This document shows, piece after piece, positions 10,929 through 22,972 of a DNA stretch of 64,000 nt. The notes beneath the pieces are model-generated. The model did no database searches and was not told the origin of the DNA. It saw only the letters and a program-made list of their open reading frames with translations. Source of the stretch: Nannochloropsis oceanica (Eukaryota; Sar; Eustigmatophyceae; Eustigmatales; Monodopsidaceae); assembly GCA_004519485.1 (NCBI GenBank), contig CP038108.1, positions 62,001 through 126,000 of the forward strand, written 5' to 3'. Numbering within the stretch: position 1 is the stretch's first letter; each line of letters starts with the position of its first letter. The translations under genes and the position numbers were made by a program.

Positions 10929-13494
10929 TTACACCCCTTCCATCACTTCCTTCTGGCGCGAATACATCGCACAGGAGCATGCCGTCATTGGAAAGAAGCG
11001 CTGAAAGCGAAAGGTCGGCTGAGGTGACAGATACTGCATCTCGCTCCTCATGCCGTTGGTGTAGCGGCTGATTTTGCCCCTGTAAACCCTGCTCCCTTGG
11101 TGTTGTTGTTGGTGGTGATGGTGTCGGTGGTGGCGATGCTGTCTTCCGTCACCCTTTCTCCAGCACCCTCTTCGTCGTGTACGCCCGTTCCCAATGCCCC
11201 GCCTTCCTCATCACGATATTCCTCTGCGAAAAGATAGCCTCCAGCTCCGCTGCTGGCATGGCCGCCGCGCGGACGAGGAATGAGTTCGGACATGAGCGGG
11301 GGGGATTGGGCGTCAGGTTGCCAGCCGGTGCTGCCTCTCCCTCCTCCCTCCCTCGTGATGCCTGCCCCTCTGTCGCATCCAGGTGTGAATCCAAGGGAAG
11401 GGGAGGATGGATCGAAGCAGCCCCAGCGAATGGCACTGTGGCAATGCCCGGCAGACGAAACTGGATGCTGCCGCTGTTGTTGCTGTTGTTTCTGCTGCTG
11501 CTGCCCACACGGCCGACCCCCGGCTCCGACCAGCCCGTGACGTTATTCTCCCAGCGGGAGACCGACCTGTCCTTCCCCCTGCCCATAACCTCCTCGCCCT
11601 TGCAGAATATTCCCTCCCACACCATTTTCTGGTTTCGATCTTTCGCCCACGTCGACCGCACGCGGCCCGCCACGCGGCTGGAGCCCGTTGCCAGGGTTAA
11701 GTGTCTAGAAGGGGGTGCGACTTGGGGAGATAGAAAAGGAGGGATAGAGAGAAAGAGGATAAAAAAGAAGAGAAAGAGAGCAGTCAGCGTGGATTGGATG
11801 GGACAGGACTAGGGCGGTGCGATTCGAGGCGAATGGACAAAAACAACGTTTGAGAAGGCAGGAGGAAGTGAGCGACACGCGAGATACAACACCCTTTCCC
11901 CCCTTCCCTCGTCGCCTGCCTCGTCGTCTGTCCCCGCACTTACTCTCCACCTTGAAGATGAGGCCCATACGGTTCGGGCCCAGGAGCATACTCTTGGCGG
12001 TGTTGAGACAGAGCTTGGTGGTTCCGTCGATGTCATACATCTTGAAGATCTCGGTCTTCGTCATGACAGTGTGCCCGAACGTCATCTCCACCAGGCTCTC
12101 GAAGTAGGTCTGCCGATCCTCGGGCGCGTAGATTGGCGCCATCAGGTAGGCCCAGGTCAGCTTTCGTTGCAGCGCCTTGTCCCACAGCTCGGTGGCCTCC
12201 TTAAGCCTATTTGCGTGGATGTCATTGCACGCTGCCCACATCGTGGACTCGGTGGTGACAAACATCAGCACCGAAGTATTCGTCACGTCCGAGCCCGCAT
12301 CCGCCCTTTTGAACACCTCCAGCTCTTTCAGCTGCTGCGTGCGGGCCCGTTTGGCCTCGCTGCCTTGGTACTGACGCAGGCGCTGCATGCTGTGTGGGCC
12401 GTTGGGGCGGGGGTAAAGGGGGGTGGGTGGGTGGGGGGGTTTAAGAGAGGGGAAAAGGAAGACCGCGCAGGTGCAAGGGCTTGCTCTTTCGGTCATCCCT
12501 TGCTGATGCACCTTGCTCTTATGTGGCAGCTTATGTGGCAGATTATACAGCTTGTTAAGAGACTTGTGCGGCACAAACGCAATATAGTGGTAAAGGGAGG
12601 GAGTAGAGGACGAGGTACGTACCGGACGTGGGGCGGAGGGTCCTCAAGCATGCGCATGGGCTCCTCCAGCTCGGTGGGGGAGATGTCGAAGCGCCGTCTA
12701 ATGTGCTCGGCCACGCCCAGCGTCACGTCCGCCTCGGCGAGACAGGAGAGGAAGTCCCACATCTTGAGGATTCGGAGGGCGCTGTGTCGACGGATCTTGC
12801 CTGCCAGGAAGAGGCGCTCGAAGGCCACCGTGTACATCTCGGCAAAAGGCTAGTGGATTGAGAAGGTTTTTAATTACTTAGCTTCCATACTTTCCCTCTT
12901 TCATGCGCAACCACATTCTTTACCTTGGGGCTGTGGACTGTGAGAACATATTCTAGGATGGGCTCCTCCCTCCGCCAGTTATTTGGGAGGCAACAGACGG
13001 ATAAGCGGGCGCAGCGGGAGCATGGGAAACCTCCAGTACCTGTGGCATAAATGATGACATATGCAGATTGTAGATTTATACGTGACTGTTATAAGTTGGA
13101 GGGATAGGTAGGGCTTGGAAATCTGACCAGTACGTCGAGGGGAAAGAGCCGCGTTTTATTTTCCCATCCGGCCTCAAGGAGATGCAGCCTTAGTCAACGG
13201 TCCCTTTAACTATATTGGGATACGAGCACCCACATCCAGGTCGCCAATTAACGTACATTTTGTCCGAGAGGCGCGGCAGGCATAGCAAGGCCACATCGGA
13301 TCAACTTTGACAAGGGCAGACGGGTGAAGAAGTGAAGGGCAACGCGCGAGATGTGACCCCGAGGAAGAAGTCTTGCTTGTCGTGGTAGAGGTGGAGGCGA
13401 CGTACTTTGTTCTCATGTGGCTGCTAGCTTTTCGTGCCCGGTGCTTGGACTTACCCATGACCGTGCTGGTGCTGCTGCTGCTTGCTCTATCCAT
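10929..13494 (-). CDS. Zn(II)2Cys6 binuclear-cluster transcription regulator
   Basis: Six exons (13257-13494, 12924-13039, 12623-12849, 11940-12389, 11153-11704, 10929-11079) encode about 577 residues. Cys 70, 73, 80, 86, 89 and 96 make C-x2-C-x6-C-x5-C-x2-C-x6-C, the fungal-type zinc cluster that binds DNA; the domain is split by the first intron inside a Cys codon. A helical region follows (KPFAEMYTVAFERLFLAGKI and on), then a long central domain. The part around GTTKLCLNTAKSMLLGPNRMG and MVWEGIF resembles PAS-like folds seen in such regulators (inference). The C-terminal half has Ser/Asn/Gly-rich linkers. Two splice sites (donors at 11939 and 11152) were chosen by phase, so the last exon is least certain. 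A Zn2Cys6 protein is known as a negative regulator of lipid accumulation in Nannochloropsis gaditana; whether this is that locus cannot be told here. Confidence 0.8.
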
Positions 13495-14736
13495 TGGCTC
13501 GGCAAAATTCCCCGCACGCCGCACGCCGACAGGTTGCTTGACAGAAGGCCACACCAGTGGCACGCCGGGCCGTGCAGGGCTACCCCAGGTGCCGGAAATA
13601 CGGCGTGGAGAGAGGAGAAAAGCGCCTGCGCGGACTGGTGTGTGCCCTGGTATCGGAAGGTGTTGTTAGAACGGGGTGCAGTCTCACCCAACGTGAGCCG
13701 AATTGGTATTTTTCGGGGAACCAACACGGACTGATACGCCTCGAGAGTATCGAAGTATCCCTACATATCATCACCGTACATGACCATGGCCATCGACGTC
13801 TAGCGGGGGAGTGTGAATGTTGTAACGTGGGGACGGACTCTGTCCGATACTCGCTAGATTTGGTGGCAGTGTGGACCCACGTGCTGGCTGGCGGTGCCCG
13901 GCCGACGGGAATGTCGGATCCAAGGGGCCACGGATCTGGTCATTCGGAACTGGAAGACTCCCCGCCGGCCTCCACTTCCCAATTTTGTTTCGAGGCAGGC
14001 ACGTTCCGTGCTTTGGTTTTCACGCCTGGTACGGGGGCCAGTCATGAAGAGCGCACAACACACGATGACTTAAACACACTGTACTCTGAACTGTAAACTC
14101 TTCGAGTTGCTGCGATGCGCAGTATTGGCCGTGATATGATGGCTCATAGCAAGTCCTTACGTGCCGTACAGATTCCAATCTCTCCGAATCAACATTTTTG
14201 ATGCACTTGTCGCACATATTATTCAGATGTGCCAAAAGGTTGCTTAATATCGGCTACCAAGATATAAGCTGTGAGCAAAGGCTGGAAGACTCTTTTCCCT
14301 GTGTAGTTTCAACCTCGCACAAGCCAAGAACAACCCATTTTATTTGTCACTCGACAAGAATGATTATCCCACGAAGTTGACTGACCGCGAGTGTTTTAAC
14401 AATAGTTAGTAGAGTTTTCATCTCTCATATGCTTTTGTTTTTCTTGGTGTGTGTTCCCATTGTTGACGGAATTTACTTCCATCTCCGTCCAGATGGCGGA
14501 GCATGTGCACGTTACCTAGGAGAGGGTGTGGGCGTCTTTCGTCCGCGCACCCTGACCCCAACTCCCCGAAGCAACACATAACTCAATATGCTTTGCGTGC
14601 CCCTCTCATCTGACATCCGCCTTCTCCTCTTCAATCTTGCCGTCTCGCTTTCCCCCCCTCCTTCCACACCACCCATACAAGGAAATAAGTCGCCACCGCG
14701 CAATCGCAAGAAACCTTCCCCAACTCCTGCACTTCC
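13495..14736. other. Intergenic region
   Basis: About 1.2 kb without a supported gene. The part next to 13494 is the upstream region of the Zn2Cys6 gene and the part near 14736 is the 3' flank of the carrier gene. Base composition is even and free of the GGGA/CCCT tracts that mark introns. An overlapping plus-strand frame at 13557-14096 has no recognisable features. Confidence 0.4.
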
Positions 14737-16718
14737 TCATTCACACACCCCCACCGCGCGTGCCGTCCGACTCTTTCCTGTCCGCGGCCCTACCACGGCG
14801 GCCATCGGCACGAAGCCCCCCTTCTTGGCCAGGCTGCCGCCCACACCCTTTGAGAATTGCCGTTTGCGCATTTCGCCTGCCTTTGCCTTGACCCCGGCCC
14901 ACCACTCGACCAAGTCCAGGTCCTTCTGCACGAGCGCTCGGTCAGCCACCTGTTTGAATGCCTCGTAGGCACCGAAGAAGATGGCGCCGCCCAAAGCGAT
15001 GTTAACTACACGGGGCACAAGCCCACGGTAGAGCGCACTTACACCTTCCTCCTTAGCCACGCGGCATAGACAGTCCAGCAGGCCCGTGTAGGCATGCTGC
15101 CCCGCCCGTTGTGTCATCAGGCGCGTCTTGACTACGTCCAGCGGCGTTGTGAGCCCCGCCGCCAAGCCACCGGCCAGGGACCCGCACACGCTCGCCTCCC
15201 ACGTCTCGAGCGGCCGGCCTTTCTTGGCTGCCCACCGCGCCTTGAGTGCCTCATACAGGGGAAACTCGATGATGTCAAAGGGCAGGTCACGCAACGCCAA
15301 CGCCGACCAGCCGGCGAAGAATCCCCTGGGCCCCGAGGACGCCATGATATTTGTCACGGCTTCGCGCCAGGTTTGCTCCACGCCCGCTTGCATGCGCTGC
15401 TTCACCACCTGCCGTAAGGGTGGAAGGGGGGGGAAAGGAGGAGGCGCAGGAGAGAGGAAGGCGAGGGAGGAGGAGGAGATGAGCTCTCGGTAAACCAAGA
15501 TAGAAAAAAAAAGACGTGAATGCCGCAGGGAATTTGCCGTCAATTACCGTCAGATCGCCGCGAGGCAACGACAGCAACGCAGCCACCCACCACCTTTCTT
15601 TTCACAAAAACATACACAGGGATCCCCCTCTCACCCACCCTCCCTCCCTCCCTCATTCATTCCCCTTCGCGACAGACCTCAAAAGGCACACGGACCACAC
15701 TCTGCGTGAGGTCGCCTCCTGCAGCCGCCAGCATGTTGACGATGGGAGCGAGCTTGGGGTCGGGAAAGCGGGCGGTGAGACTGCGCTTGAAGCTGTCATA
15801 GGCTCCAAAGAAAGCAGCGCAGGCCGGGGCGGAGGCCAAGAGGCCTGGACCCACCCCATCATACATGCCCTTGAGCAGTTCTAGAGAGAACCTGGTGTTG
15901 GCACTTGCTTGCAGCCGGGTCTTGATCGTGTCCAGCGGGAAGAGGGTCAGGTCCACCGTGATACCAGCCACGGCCCCTGACAATAGCCCTGTCAGAAAGG
16001 CCTGGCCTGGCGTGGCGATGATCTTCCCGTCCGGACCGCGAGTGCCGGAGACGCTGGCACTCGGCGTGGGGGCAGATGAACCTCCGCCGCCAGAGATGCG
16101 GCGGAGGCGATCGAGGGCCTGAGGGAGGAGAAAATAGGAGACGGAGGGGAAGGGTGGGAAAGAAAGAAATAGGATAAGACGGAGTGACCAAGAAGAAAAT
16201 TGGTCTTTTGGCTGAGATGCGAGAGAAGATGGTCATAGGATGTAAGTTGAAAATTAATGGTAGCGATTTTTGTAGTAAGCGTGTGCCGTAATCCAAGCAA
16301 GGGCAGGGAACTTTTAAGGGGGTGGGAATGGAGCAGTCCAGAAGTAAGAGGAAAGTAATAAGGAGAAAACAGCATGGCCCGCAAAAACCTCGCCTGGCTT
16401 TCCAAAAATTGGGAAAGACTACAGTTCATCCTTCACAGGCCCCATCAGGCGTGTGACGGGGAAATGAGATGGAGTGACGATACTTGGCGGGGTTGGACTG
16501 TCTCCCCCAGCCTGGTCTGGGATGAGGTGATCTCGACTACGTACCGACTTCTTCTTGTTATCACTGCTAATGCTGCAGCTGCCGCTACTCTTGGTCGTGA
16601 CAGCGGCGACGCTTGACCCGGTAGAGGTGGCGGTGGCCTGGAGAGGGAGGAGGAGGAGGGCCAGGAAGCACAGGCAGGCAAATAGTAGTTGAAGGGGTTG
16701 TGATGATGTTGGCCTCAT
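14737..16718 (-). CDS. SAMC: Mitochondrial-carrier family S-adenosylmethionine transporter
   Basis: Three exons (16545-16718, 15678-16118, 14737-15408) in phase 0 encode 428 residues. The protein has three carrier repeats with signatures FPLDTIKTRLQ, VPFEVVKQRMQ and TPLDVVKTRLM. Blocks such as GAVAGITVDLTLFPLDTIKTR and CGSLAGGLAAGLTTPLDVVK fit the SAM carrier (SLC25A26/SAMC) best. It would exchange S-adenosylmethionine for S-adenosylhomocysteine across an organelle membrane. The first exon is unusual for the family: a signal-peptide-like stretch (LLFACLCFLALLLLPLQA) followed by a Ser/Thr-rich segment, which suggests plastid rather than mitochondrial delivery (inference). A basic C-terminal tail extends beyond the usual end. 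The donor after FE is GTCTGT, weaker than the others. Confidence 0.85.
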
Positions 16719-17583
16719 TTACGACGACTTGTCTTGGCTGACAAAATGGAGGAGACCCCGTCCTGCGCGTGGAGTAGATTTAGAAGTAGATGTGTGAGTA
16801 TGTGCCTGCGGTGGTCCTGGTAGAAACATGGCCGCGCAAACCAGACTTAAAATCTAAAGAGGAAGAGCACACGACGAAGCTGTTTTCAGCGGTGTTAAGC
16901 AGCGAGCGGCTCTCATACAAGCGATGCCTGGAGACAAATAGAAGAGGGCGGCAAACAAGCACAGGTCATCCGCCCGGCACCAGTAGGTCAACATGTGTGA
17001 AATGGATAGAAGTTTTTTTTTAAGCCCGAATATACCCGCCATTTGGTTGGGCACGTTGTGGGGTTGTGGAATGCTTGACGCATTGGAGGGGGAGGGCGGA
17101 GGAGTAGACGTAAAAAGTAACTACACACAAAAGTAACCCAGCGAACGCAAGTGCTGAAGCCAAGACATAACGACCGAGAAATCATGCGGACTATGTGCGT
17201 AACATCGAAGCATCTATTGGTGGTTGTGGTTTCGTTTTTAGGGTCCATTCTTTTTCTTTTCGCAGAGCAAGGCAACTCACTTACCAACACTCCCCCTTCT
17301 CACCCTTCACTGCTTCTCCTACAGATCGCTTCTTCCATACTCCTCGATCTCACCTGGTTATAACCCCAAGCTTACAAGAGACGGGGCAACGACAACAAAA
17401 AGACATAAGGAAAAGTGAGGGGGGAAGTGTGAGAGAAGGGTGCCTCCTTGCCAAAAAAATAAGCCATGCGGAAAGAAGGATGAATGCGACGATGGAGCGT
17501 GACGAGAGTTTTTGTAGACGACGACAACTGCATGTTCACCTGCTGCGGCCAATAAGAACTTGACAATAAGGTTAAAGACTGGC
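16719..17583. other. Intergenic region
   Basis: No supported gene. It separates the start of the carrier gene (minus) from the last exon of the P2 gene (minus) and should hold the carrier promoter and the P2 3' UTR. Confidence 0.4.
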
Positions 17584-18175
17584 TTAGTACCCATCGCCGC
17601 CGCCCTGTTGGTGGTGGAGCGTAGGGGGGAAAGGGGAGAACGAGATGAAAATCCAACGTGCTGTCACATAGAGCAAAGACACAGATGCTTGACAAAAGGA
17701 AGACACACTGATACTTTCAATATCTCCCACTCGCAATTTCACCTGCTTCATCGTAGAACGCAAGATATGTCCCTCGATCTCTCCCTCCCTCGTTCCCCCC
17801 TTCTCTCCCTCTCTTCCCCCTTCAAATCTTTCCGCCCTCACTCACCCCGAACATGTCCATGCCTCCGCCCAAGTCCGCTTCTTCCTCCTTCTCCTCTTTC
17901 TTCTCCTTCTTCTCGGCAGCCCCAGCCGCAGCCGCCTCAGCGGGTGCCGCTGCCGCCGGCCCAGCACCACCACCTCCACCGAAAGTAGCCAGCAACTCGG
18001 AGCCCTCCTTGATGAGGGTGTCCACATCCTTGCCTTCAAGCTCCGTGATCAGCGTAGACAGACGGGCCTCATCAGTCTCCACGCCCACGGCGGAAAGGGC
18101 CGTGCTCACATCGCTGGCAGACGGGCTGTCGTTGCCGCCCAGCTTCAGGAGCAGATAGGTGGCCAAGTGACGCAT
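17584..18175 (-). CDS. RPLP2: 60S acidic ribosomal protein P2
   Basis: Two exons (17846-18175 and 17584-17604) encode 116 residues. P2 forms the flexible stalk of the large ribosomal subunit that recruits elongation factors. The N-terminal dimerisation domain is typical ([20 protein letters not shown]), followed by the Ala/Gly hinge ([18 protein letters not shown]), a Lys/Glu-rich stretch and the stalk tip [16 protein letters not shown]. The last six residues come from a tiny second exon after a GTGAGT donor. The tip ends in GDGY, not the animal/fungal GFGLFD ending, as in many protists. The start is the only ATG before the conserved MRHLA. Confidence 0.95.
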
Positions 18176-19041
18176 GGTTCCAGAAGGGGTGGGGGATGAA
18201 GAAGACTGGCTTTCCTCTCTGTGTGAATGTGAATGGGGAGGAAAGTGATACGAAGGAAAGACGATGAGTGTGTGTCAGGGAGGGCGTGGAGGGAAAGGAG
18301 GAGGGCTATCGGAGCGAGAGCGGCGTCGTTCAATGCTCTCGACAGGGCCATCAGCAGCCGCACCACATTGACCAGCAGCGTCAGCAGCAGTACACCATCT
18401 GGTCACCGTTGCGTTTTGCCCCTCATTGCCTGCGGTACCGTCTCACATCTATCGTGCCGACTCCTGCGCTCATCTGCCTCCTTCACACCCACACCTCTTG
18501 TCCTCTATTCAGTCACACGTACCTTGAATCAAATTAAGGACGACGAGAAAGATCGTGCGTCCGGACCCAAGCTTTTTTGGCAAAAGCACCAAACTGTGGT
18601 AGTGACGGTGGTGGTGGCATAGTGAGAATGTAGGAAAGAGGGACATGAAATGAGGGCGAAGAAGCTGCGATGAATGAGCATGTGGATGGACCAAGGCTTT
18701 TTTTCATGCGCTCCATCGACACGTTCCCGTCTCGACGCACCCGCCCGCTAGTGAGCACATGTGCACATGGAGGCACATTAAGAAGCAAGGTGCGCGGTCG
18801 TCCAAGGACCAAGGTCAGAGAGAAGGGAGAAGGAGGAGGAGGAGGCATCACGCCTAGCCGCACAGCCACCACTACTCGCGCCTGGCCTCAGCGAGCGTTA
18901 AATCCGTCATCCTCCTGTCCTGGCATCTGAGCAGTTGCTTCTTTTACAAAGGGGGTGCCCAAGGCTCTTTTGGAAAGGAGTTTCGAGACAAAAGCTCGTG
19001 GGTGAAGAGACAACGACGACAACAACAGATTAAAGGCTTCG
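18176..19041. other. Upstream region of the P2 gene
   Basis: No supported gene in this part. It contains the promoter and 5' UTR of the P2 gene near 18176-18400 and otherwise only short overlapping frames. Confidence 0.4.
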
Positions 19042-19326
19042 TTCAGGGTGTTACTTTAAGGATTTATCAAGGTATTTTCTTTTTGTTTGTTTCCAAGTTC
19101 GCAACAAAAGTCCAAGCCCCTCCTCAACCCCCCCCCCCTCTCACTGGCTCTTAACCATGACATTTTGCAATCAGGGTATTACTTTCAGGCTCAATCAAGG
19201 TATTTTCTTACTGCTTTTTCCACGCTCGATGCAACAACAGTCCACATCCCTCCTCACGGACGTGTCCCTTCGCCTTTCACACTCCAACCCCCCCGCTCAC
19301 TGGCTTTTGGCCATGACCTTTTGCAA
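19042..19326. repeat. Tandem duplication of the DapL gene 3' end (two diverged copies)
   Basis: Two adjacent direct copies, roughly 19042-19170 and 19171-19326, share GGGT-TTACTTT-AGG, ATCAAGGTATTTTCTT, GTCCA-CCCCTCCTCA, CTCACTGGCT and CCATGAC-TTTTGCAA at matching spacing. The right copy covers the real last codons, stop and 3' flank of the aminotransferase gene. On the minus strand the left copy still reads LQNVMVKSQ and a stop, against LQKVMAKSQ and a stop in the gene. The copies differ at many bases and in length, so the event is not recent. Confidence 0.8.
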
Positions 19327-22300
19327 GCGCTCGCACGCCTCCTCAACGTTTTCTTTGGAGGCAAAGGCACTCAGGCGCAAGAAACCCTCCCCTCCCGGGC
19401 CGAATCCAGCGCCCGGGGTGGTGACGATCTGGGCCTTCTCCAAAATCTCGGAGAACATGTCCCAGCTGCTCTTACCGCCCAAATCCACGTACACGTATGG
19501 GCCGTTGTCACCACCGTATGCCTGGGCACGAAAAGTGGGGAGGGAAGCAGAGGAGAATAATGACACAAGTGAATGACGAGGCCGCATTGGATTTTCTCCC
19601 TTACAAGACCCAGCCTCGCAGCGCCTCTCTCGTGCTTGTGTTTGATGCGAGATTGGCGTCCTTCATTCCTTCCCACTTCTCCTCGCTCCCTCCCTTTAGC
19701 ACATCGACGTACCTTGTAACCCATGGCCTCCACCGTCTGCCGGAGTTTGGCCGCATTTGCCAGGTAGTAGTTGATGAGGGTCTGGAGGGAGGGAGGGAGG
19801 GAGGAAGGGAGGGAGGCATTCATCAGGGGGTGTAGGCGGCACGTTTGAGGGCGGGACTGAGGTTCAGGCGAGCCATTGAGACATGTTGAGGAATATTGAA
19901 ATGTGTCGAGGCGTATTGAAGCACGAGAGAAAGCTGCTTTTCAACTCGTAGTCTCTTACGCTACTCCACCTGCATAGAGGCCTTCTGCTCCCTCCTCCCC
20001 TCCCTTCCTCCTTCCCTCCCTCCCTCCTTCCCTGCCTTTTTCCTTACCTGAATCTCGGCCATCCCTTCGTCGTCGAGGATAGCGAGGCCACCTGGCTGCA
20101 CCACGTTGGAGGCCCCGTTGAAGGCCGTGCCCATAATACGGTTGAAGTCGCTGTGCACCTGGGAGGAAGGAAGGGAGGAAGGAAGGGAGGGAAGGAAGGA
20201 GGCAGGGAGGGAGAGCGAATGAGTGTCAGAGCAGGAGGCCTCAGTGCTGCTACTCCGACTTTCCAATCCCACCTCCCATGCCTTCTAAGTCCACCTCACA
20301 TTCCATTCAAGTCCACCTGACATGCCTTCCCAAGCTCCTTGCCCCGCCAACTCCACATACAAAATCGCTTCCTTCCCTTCTTTCCCATTCGCATTCCTTC
20401 CTTCCTTCCTTCCTTCCCTCACTCCTCTTGTCCCTCCCTCCATCCCTCCCTTCTTCCCCTCGTGCCTAACACGTACCGAGCTCCCGTCCTTGAACTTAAG
20501 CTGCTTAGGCACGACGGTCCAGCCCAAGCGCACTCCCGTAAAGCCCGCGTACTGCAACACGATGGAGGGAGAGAGGAGGGAAGGGAGGGGGGGGGGCGAG
20601 AAAGGAGGGAGAGAAGGCGGAGGTGAGAAAATCACAGGTGAAGCACATGGCATCACCGGAAGGTGAGAAACACTTCCTCCCCTCTCCTTCACTCCCATCT
20701 CCTTCTTCACCCTCCGCCCCTGTCCTTCCCTCCTTCCCCCCCCCTTCACCTTGGAAAAGGAGTTGACCTCTATGGCACACTCCAGCGCGCCCTCAATCTC
20801 GAATATGGACTTGGGGAGGGCCGGGTCGCGGATAAAGGGCGCGTAGGCGGCATCAAAGACGATAATGGACCCCTGCGCTCGTGCATAGGCGACGAGGGAC
20901 TCGAGCTGGGCGCGGGTGGCTGAGACGCCAGTGGGGTTGTTGGGGGAGCAGAAGTAGATCACGTCCGGGCGCTTGGAGAGCTTGGTCAGGTCGGGGAAGA
21001 AGTCATTGGAGGGGGTGCAGGGCATGTAGACGATGCCTGAGAGAGGAGGAGAAGGGGGGGGGAGGAGAAGAGGAGAGTCAGTGAAGGGGGGGGGGGGGGA
21101 GGAGAAAAGGAGAGTCAGTGAAGGGGGGGGGGCTGCGCTGAGACAGGCAGCAATCCTCCTTCCTCTCCCTCCACGACTACTTGTACTACTACTACTCGCC
21201 ATATATACAGAGAGATAATTATAATAGCATCTTGCACTAATCACTACAAATGATCTTAGCCACATGTACGACACAATCATCATAACAATAATAATACAGC
21301 CGCCAACACACGCACCATCGAATTGCCTGCTCTCCTCGTCGATGCCCCCCGTCTGCCCCATAATCACGGCGGTGTCCACATACACCGGATACGACGGGTC
21401 CTGCACGGCCGTCACCACGTTCTGTCCGAACATCATCTGCAGCCGCCCGATGTCGCACTTGGCCCCGTCCGAGACAAACACCTCGTCCGCCGTGATCCGG
21501 TTTCCGTACAGCTTGGCCGCAATCTTCTCACGAAGCATGCCCGCGCCCTTCTCGTCGCCGTACCTGGGTAAGGCACCAAGCGAAGGAGGGAGGGGGGAGA
21601 ATAAAAAGCAAGGGTGAACAGTGACAAAAGCCCTCATCTTGATCTGCAACTTTTCAGCAATGCAATTTTCCAAAAGCCTCTCTGCCCCTTTTCCTCCACT
21701 CGAGAGGACTCGAAAAAGAACCCATGGTGCCCTTCTACCACTCAGTCCCTCTCCTCGTGCAGCTCGCTCTCTCTCTTCTTACCCGGAATAGCCCTCGGGC
21801 GTGCCGAGCCTTGCAGCCCCCTGTACGAGGCCTGACAGGATGTGAGGAGGGATCGGCTGGGTCGTGTCGCCAATGCCCAGAGAGATAATCTTGGCGGTTG
21901 GGTTGGCCTCCAAAAACGCAGTGCGTCGACGGCCGATCTCGGGGAATAAGTAACTGAGGGAAGGGGGTTCACAGGGGGGAGTAGAGGGGGAACGGAGAAA
22001 ATGAGTGGGAAAGGAAGGCGAGCGAGGTACGGCGGAGGGTTATAAGGATGACCACCTTGGAAACATTACAGAAGGACAAAATAAGCAGCGTACGAAAAAC
22101 AAAGAAACATGGACAGGCGAAACATTTCATGCGCACCAAGGCTACGGGATGTCGGAAAAAGGTGAGGAATCAAATCGGTTTTCGAGCGGATGGTTCGAGC
22201 ACAGACATCACACTTTGTAAAGATATACGTACCCGCCGACAAGCTTGTCAAAGTTCGGATTGCGCTCCACGCCGGACATGTGCATGACACCAGCGCTGCG

Positions 22301-22396
22301 GGCGCGGGTGGCAGTAGCAGTAGGTAAGGGCGCCAGGAAGGCATGGGAGGAGGTCGCGAGGAGGGCCAGGGCCAGGAGAAGGGTTTGTCGCATCAT
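19297..22396 (-). CDS. DAPL: LL-diaminopimelate aminotransferase, plastid-targeted
   Basis: DapL makes LL-diaminopimelate from tetrahydrodipicolinate and glutamate in one step of lysine synthesis. Eight exons in phase encode 449 residues: 22233-22396, 21783-21953, 21316-21563, 20750-21036, 20477-20551, 20048-20158, 19713-19781 and 19297-19521. The fold-type I PLP enzyme shows SLGIGDTTQPIP, YSGYGDEKGAG, DGAKCDIGRLQ, QDPSYPVYVD, YFCSPNNPTG, and the Schiff-base lysine (about K290) in EVNSFSK just before YAGFTGVRLGW. The N-terminus is a signal peptide ending in SSHAFLAP, the A-x-A-F-like motif of stramenopile plastid pre-proteins, with a basic, Thr/Ala/Arg-rich transit stretch after it. Introns are rich in GGGA/CCCT. 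The gene lies head-to-head with dihydroorotate dehydrogenase (576 bases between ATGs). Confidence 0.95.
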
Positions 22397-22972
22397 GAAG
22401 ACCGCGGAAAGTATGAAAACAAAAAGATGCTACCTATTCAGATGTGAAGTTATAAGGGGAGTATCAAGGGGCAGGTCAGTTAGCTTTCAGGACAAGGCAT
22501 TGTCCATAAAAAAAAGCGGACGCTGGGACCACGGGAGCACGAGCGGGTGGCCCCAGATTAGCGCGTTAGTGACGCATGCCTTAATGCCATTCAGCCTTGG
22601 CGCGAAGCCCAAGCAACAACGACTGAACGCGTTCCGTGCGCGCGTTCTGGCTAGTGTTGTCAACTCATCTTTCACTCTCACCCAGGTACCCCACCTTGAT
22701 CCCACAAGCACCTGTAGGAACAGTGAAGTCAAGGCGCAAAGCTTGGAATACCAGCCGCTGCGTGCTTACTTCCGTGAGACTGTCGCTTACCATCATCATA
22801 AACCATGCTGCACCGACTTGCCCATGCGACCACCCGCCGGGCTCCATTCGATGCTGCCAGGGCCGTCTCCTCCTCCTCATCGTCCTTAAGGTGCATATGG
22901 AGACCGCGGTTTTTCACTGTCTTTTTCGGCTGATTTTCATCCCCATCATCCCCTCGATCGAGCTCGCCAGTG
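22397..22972. other. Divergent upstream region shared by DAPL and DHODH
   Basis: No coding sequence supported. It lies between the ATG at 22396 (minus) and 22973 (plus) and is the likely bidirectional promoter region. I found no factor site I could name. Confidence 0.4.

Noticed and set aside
10441-10980. 180-codon minus-strand frame as the C-terminus of the Zn2Cys6 protein
   Set aside because: Phase from the better donor at 11152 leads into another frame ending at 10929 (KISRYTNGMRSEMQYLS), which looks more like protein.
13557-14096. Plus-strand 179-codon frame
   Set aside because: No motif, a start next to the minus-strand Zn2Cys6 gene and composition like non-coding DNA.
20285-21673. Single 462-codon minus-strand frame
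   Set aside because: It joins three DAPL exons by reading through two introns that happen to lack stops in that frame; conserved blocks and GT-AG sites define the exons better.
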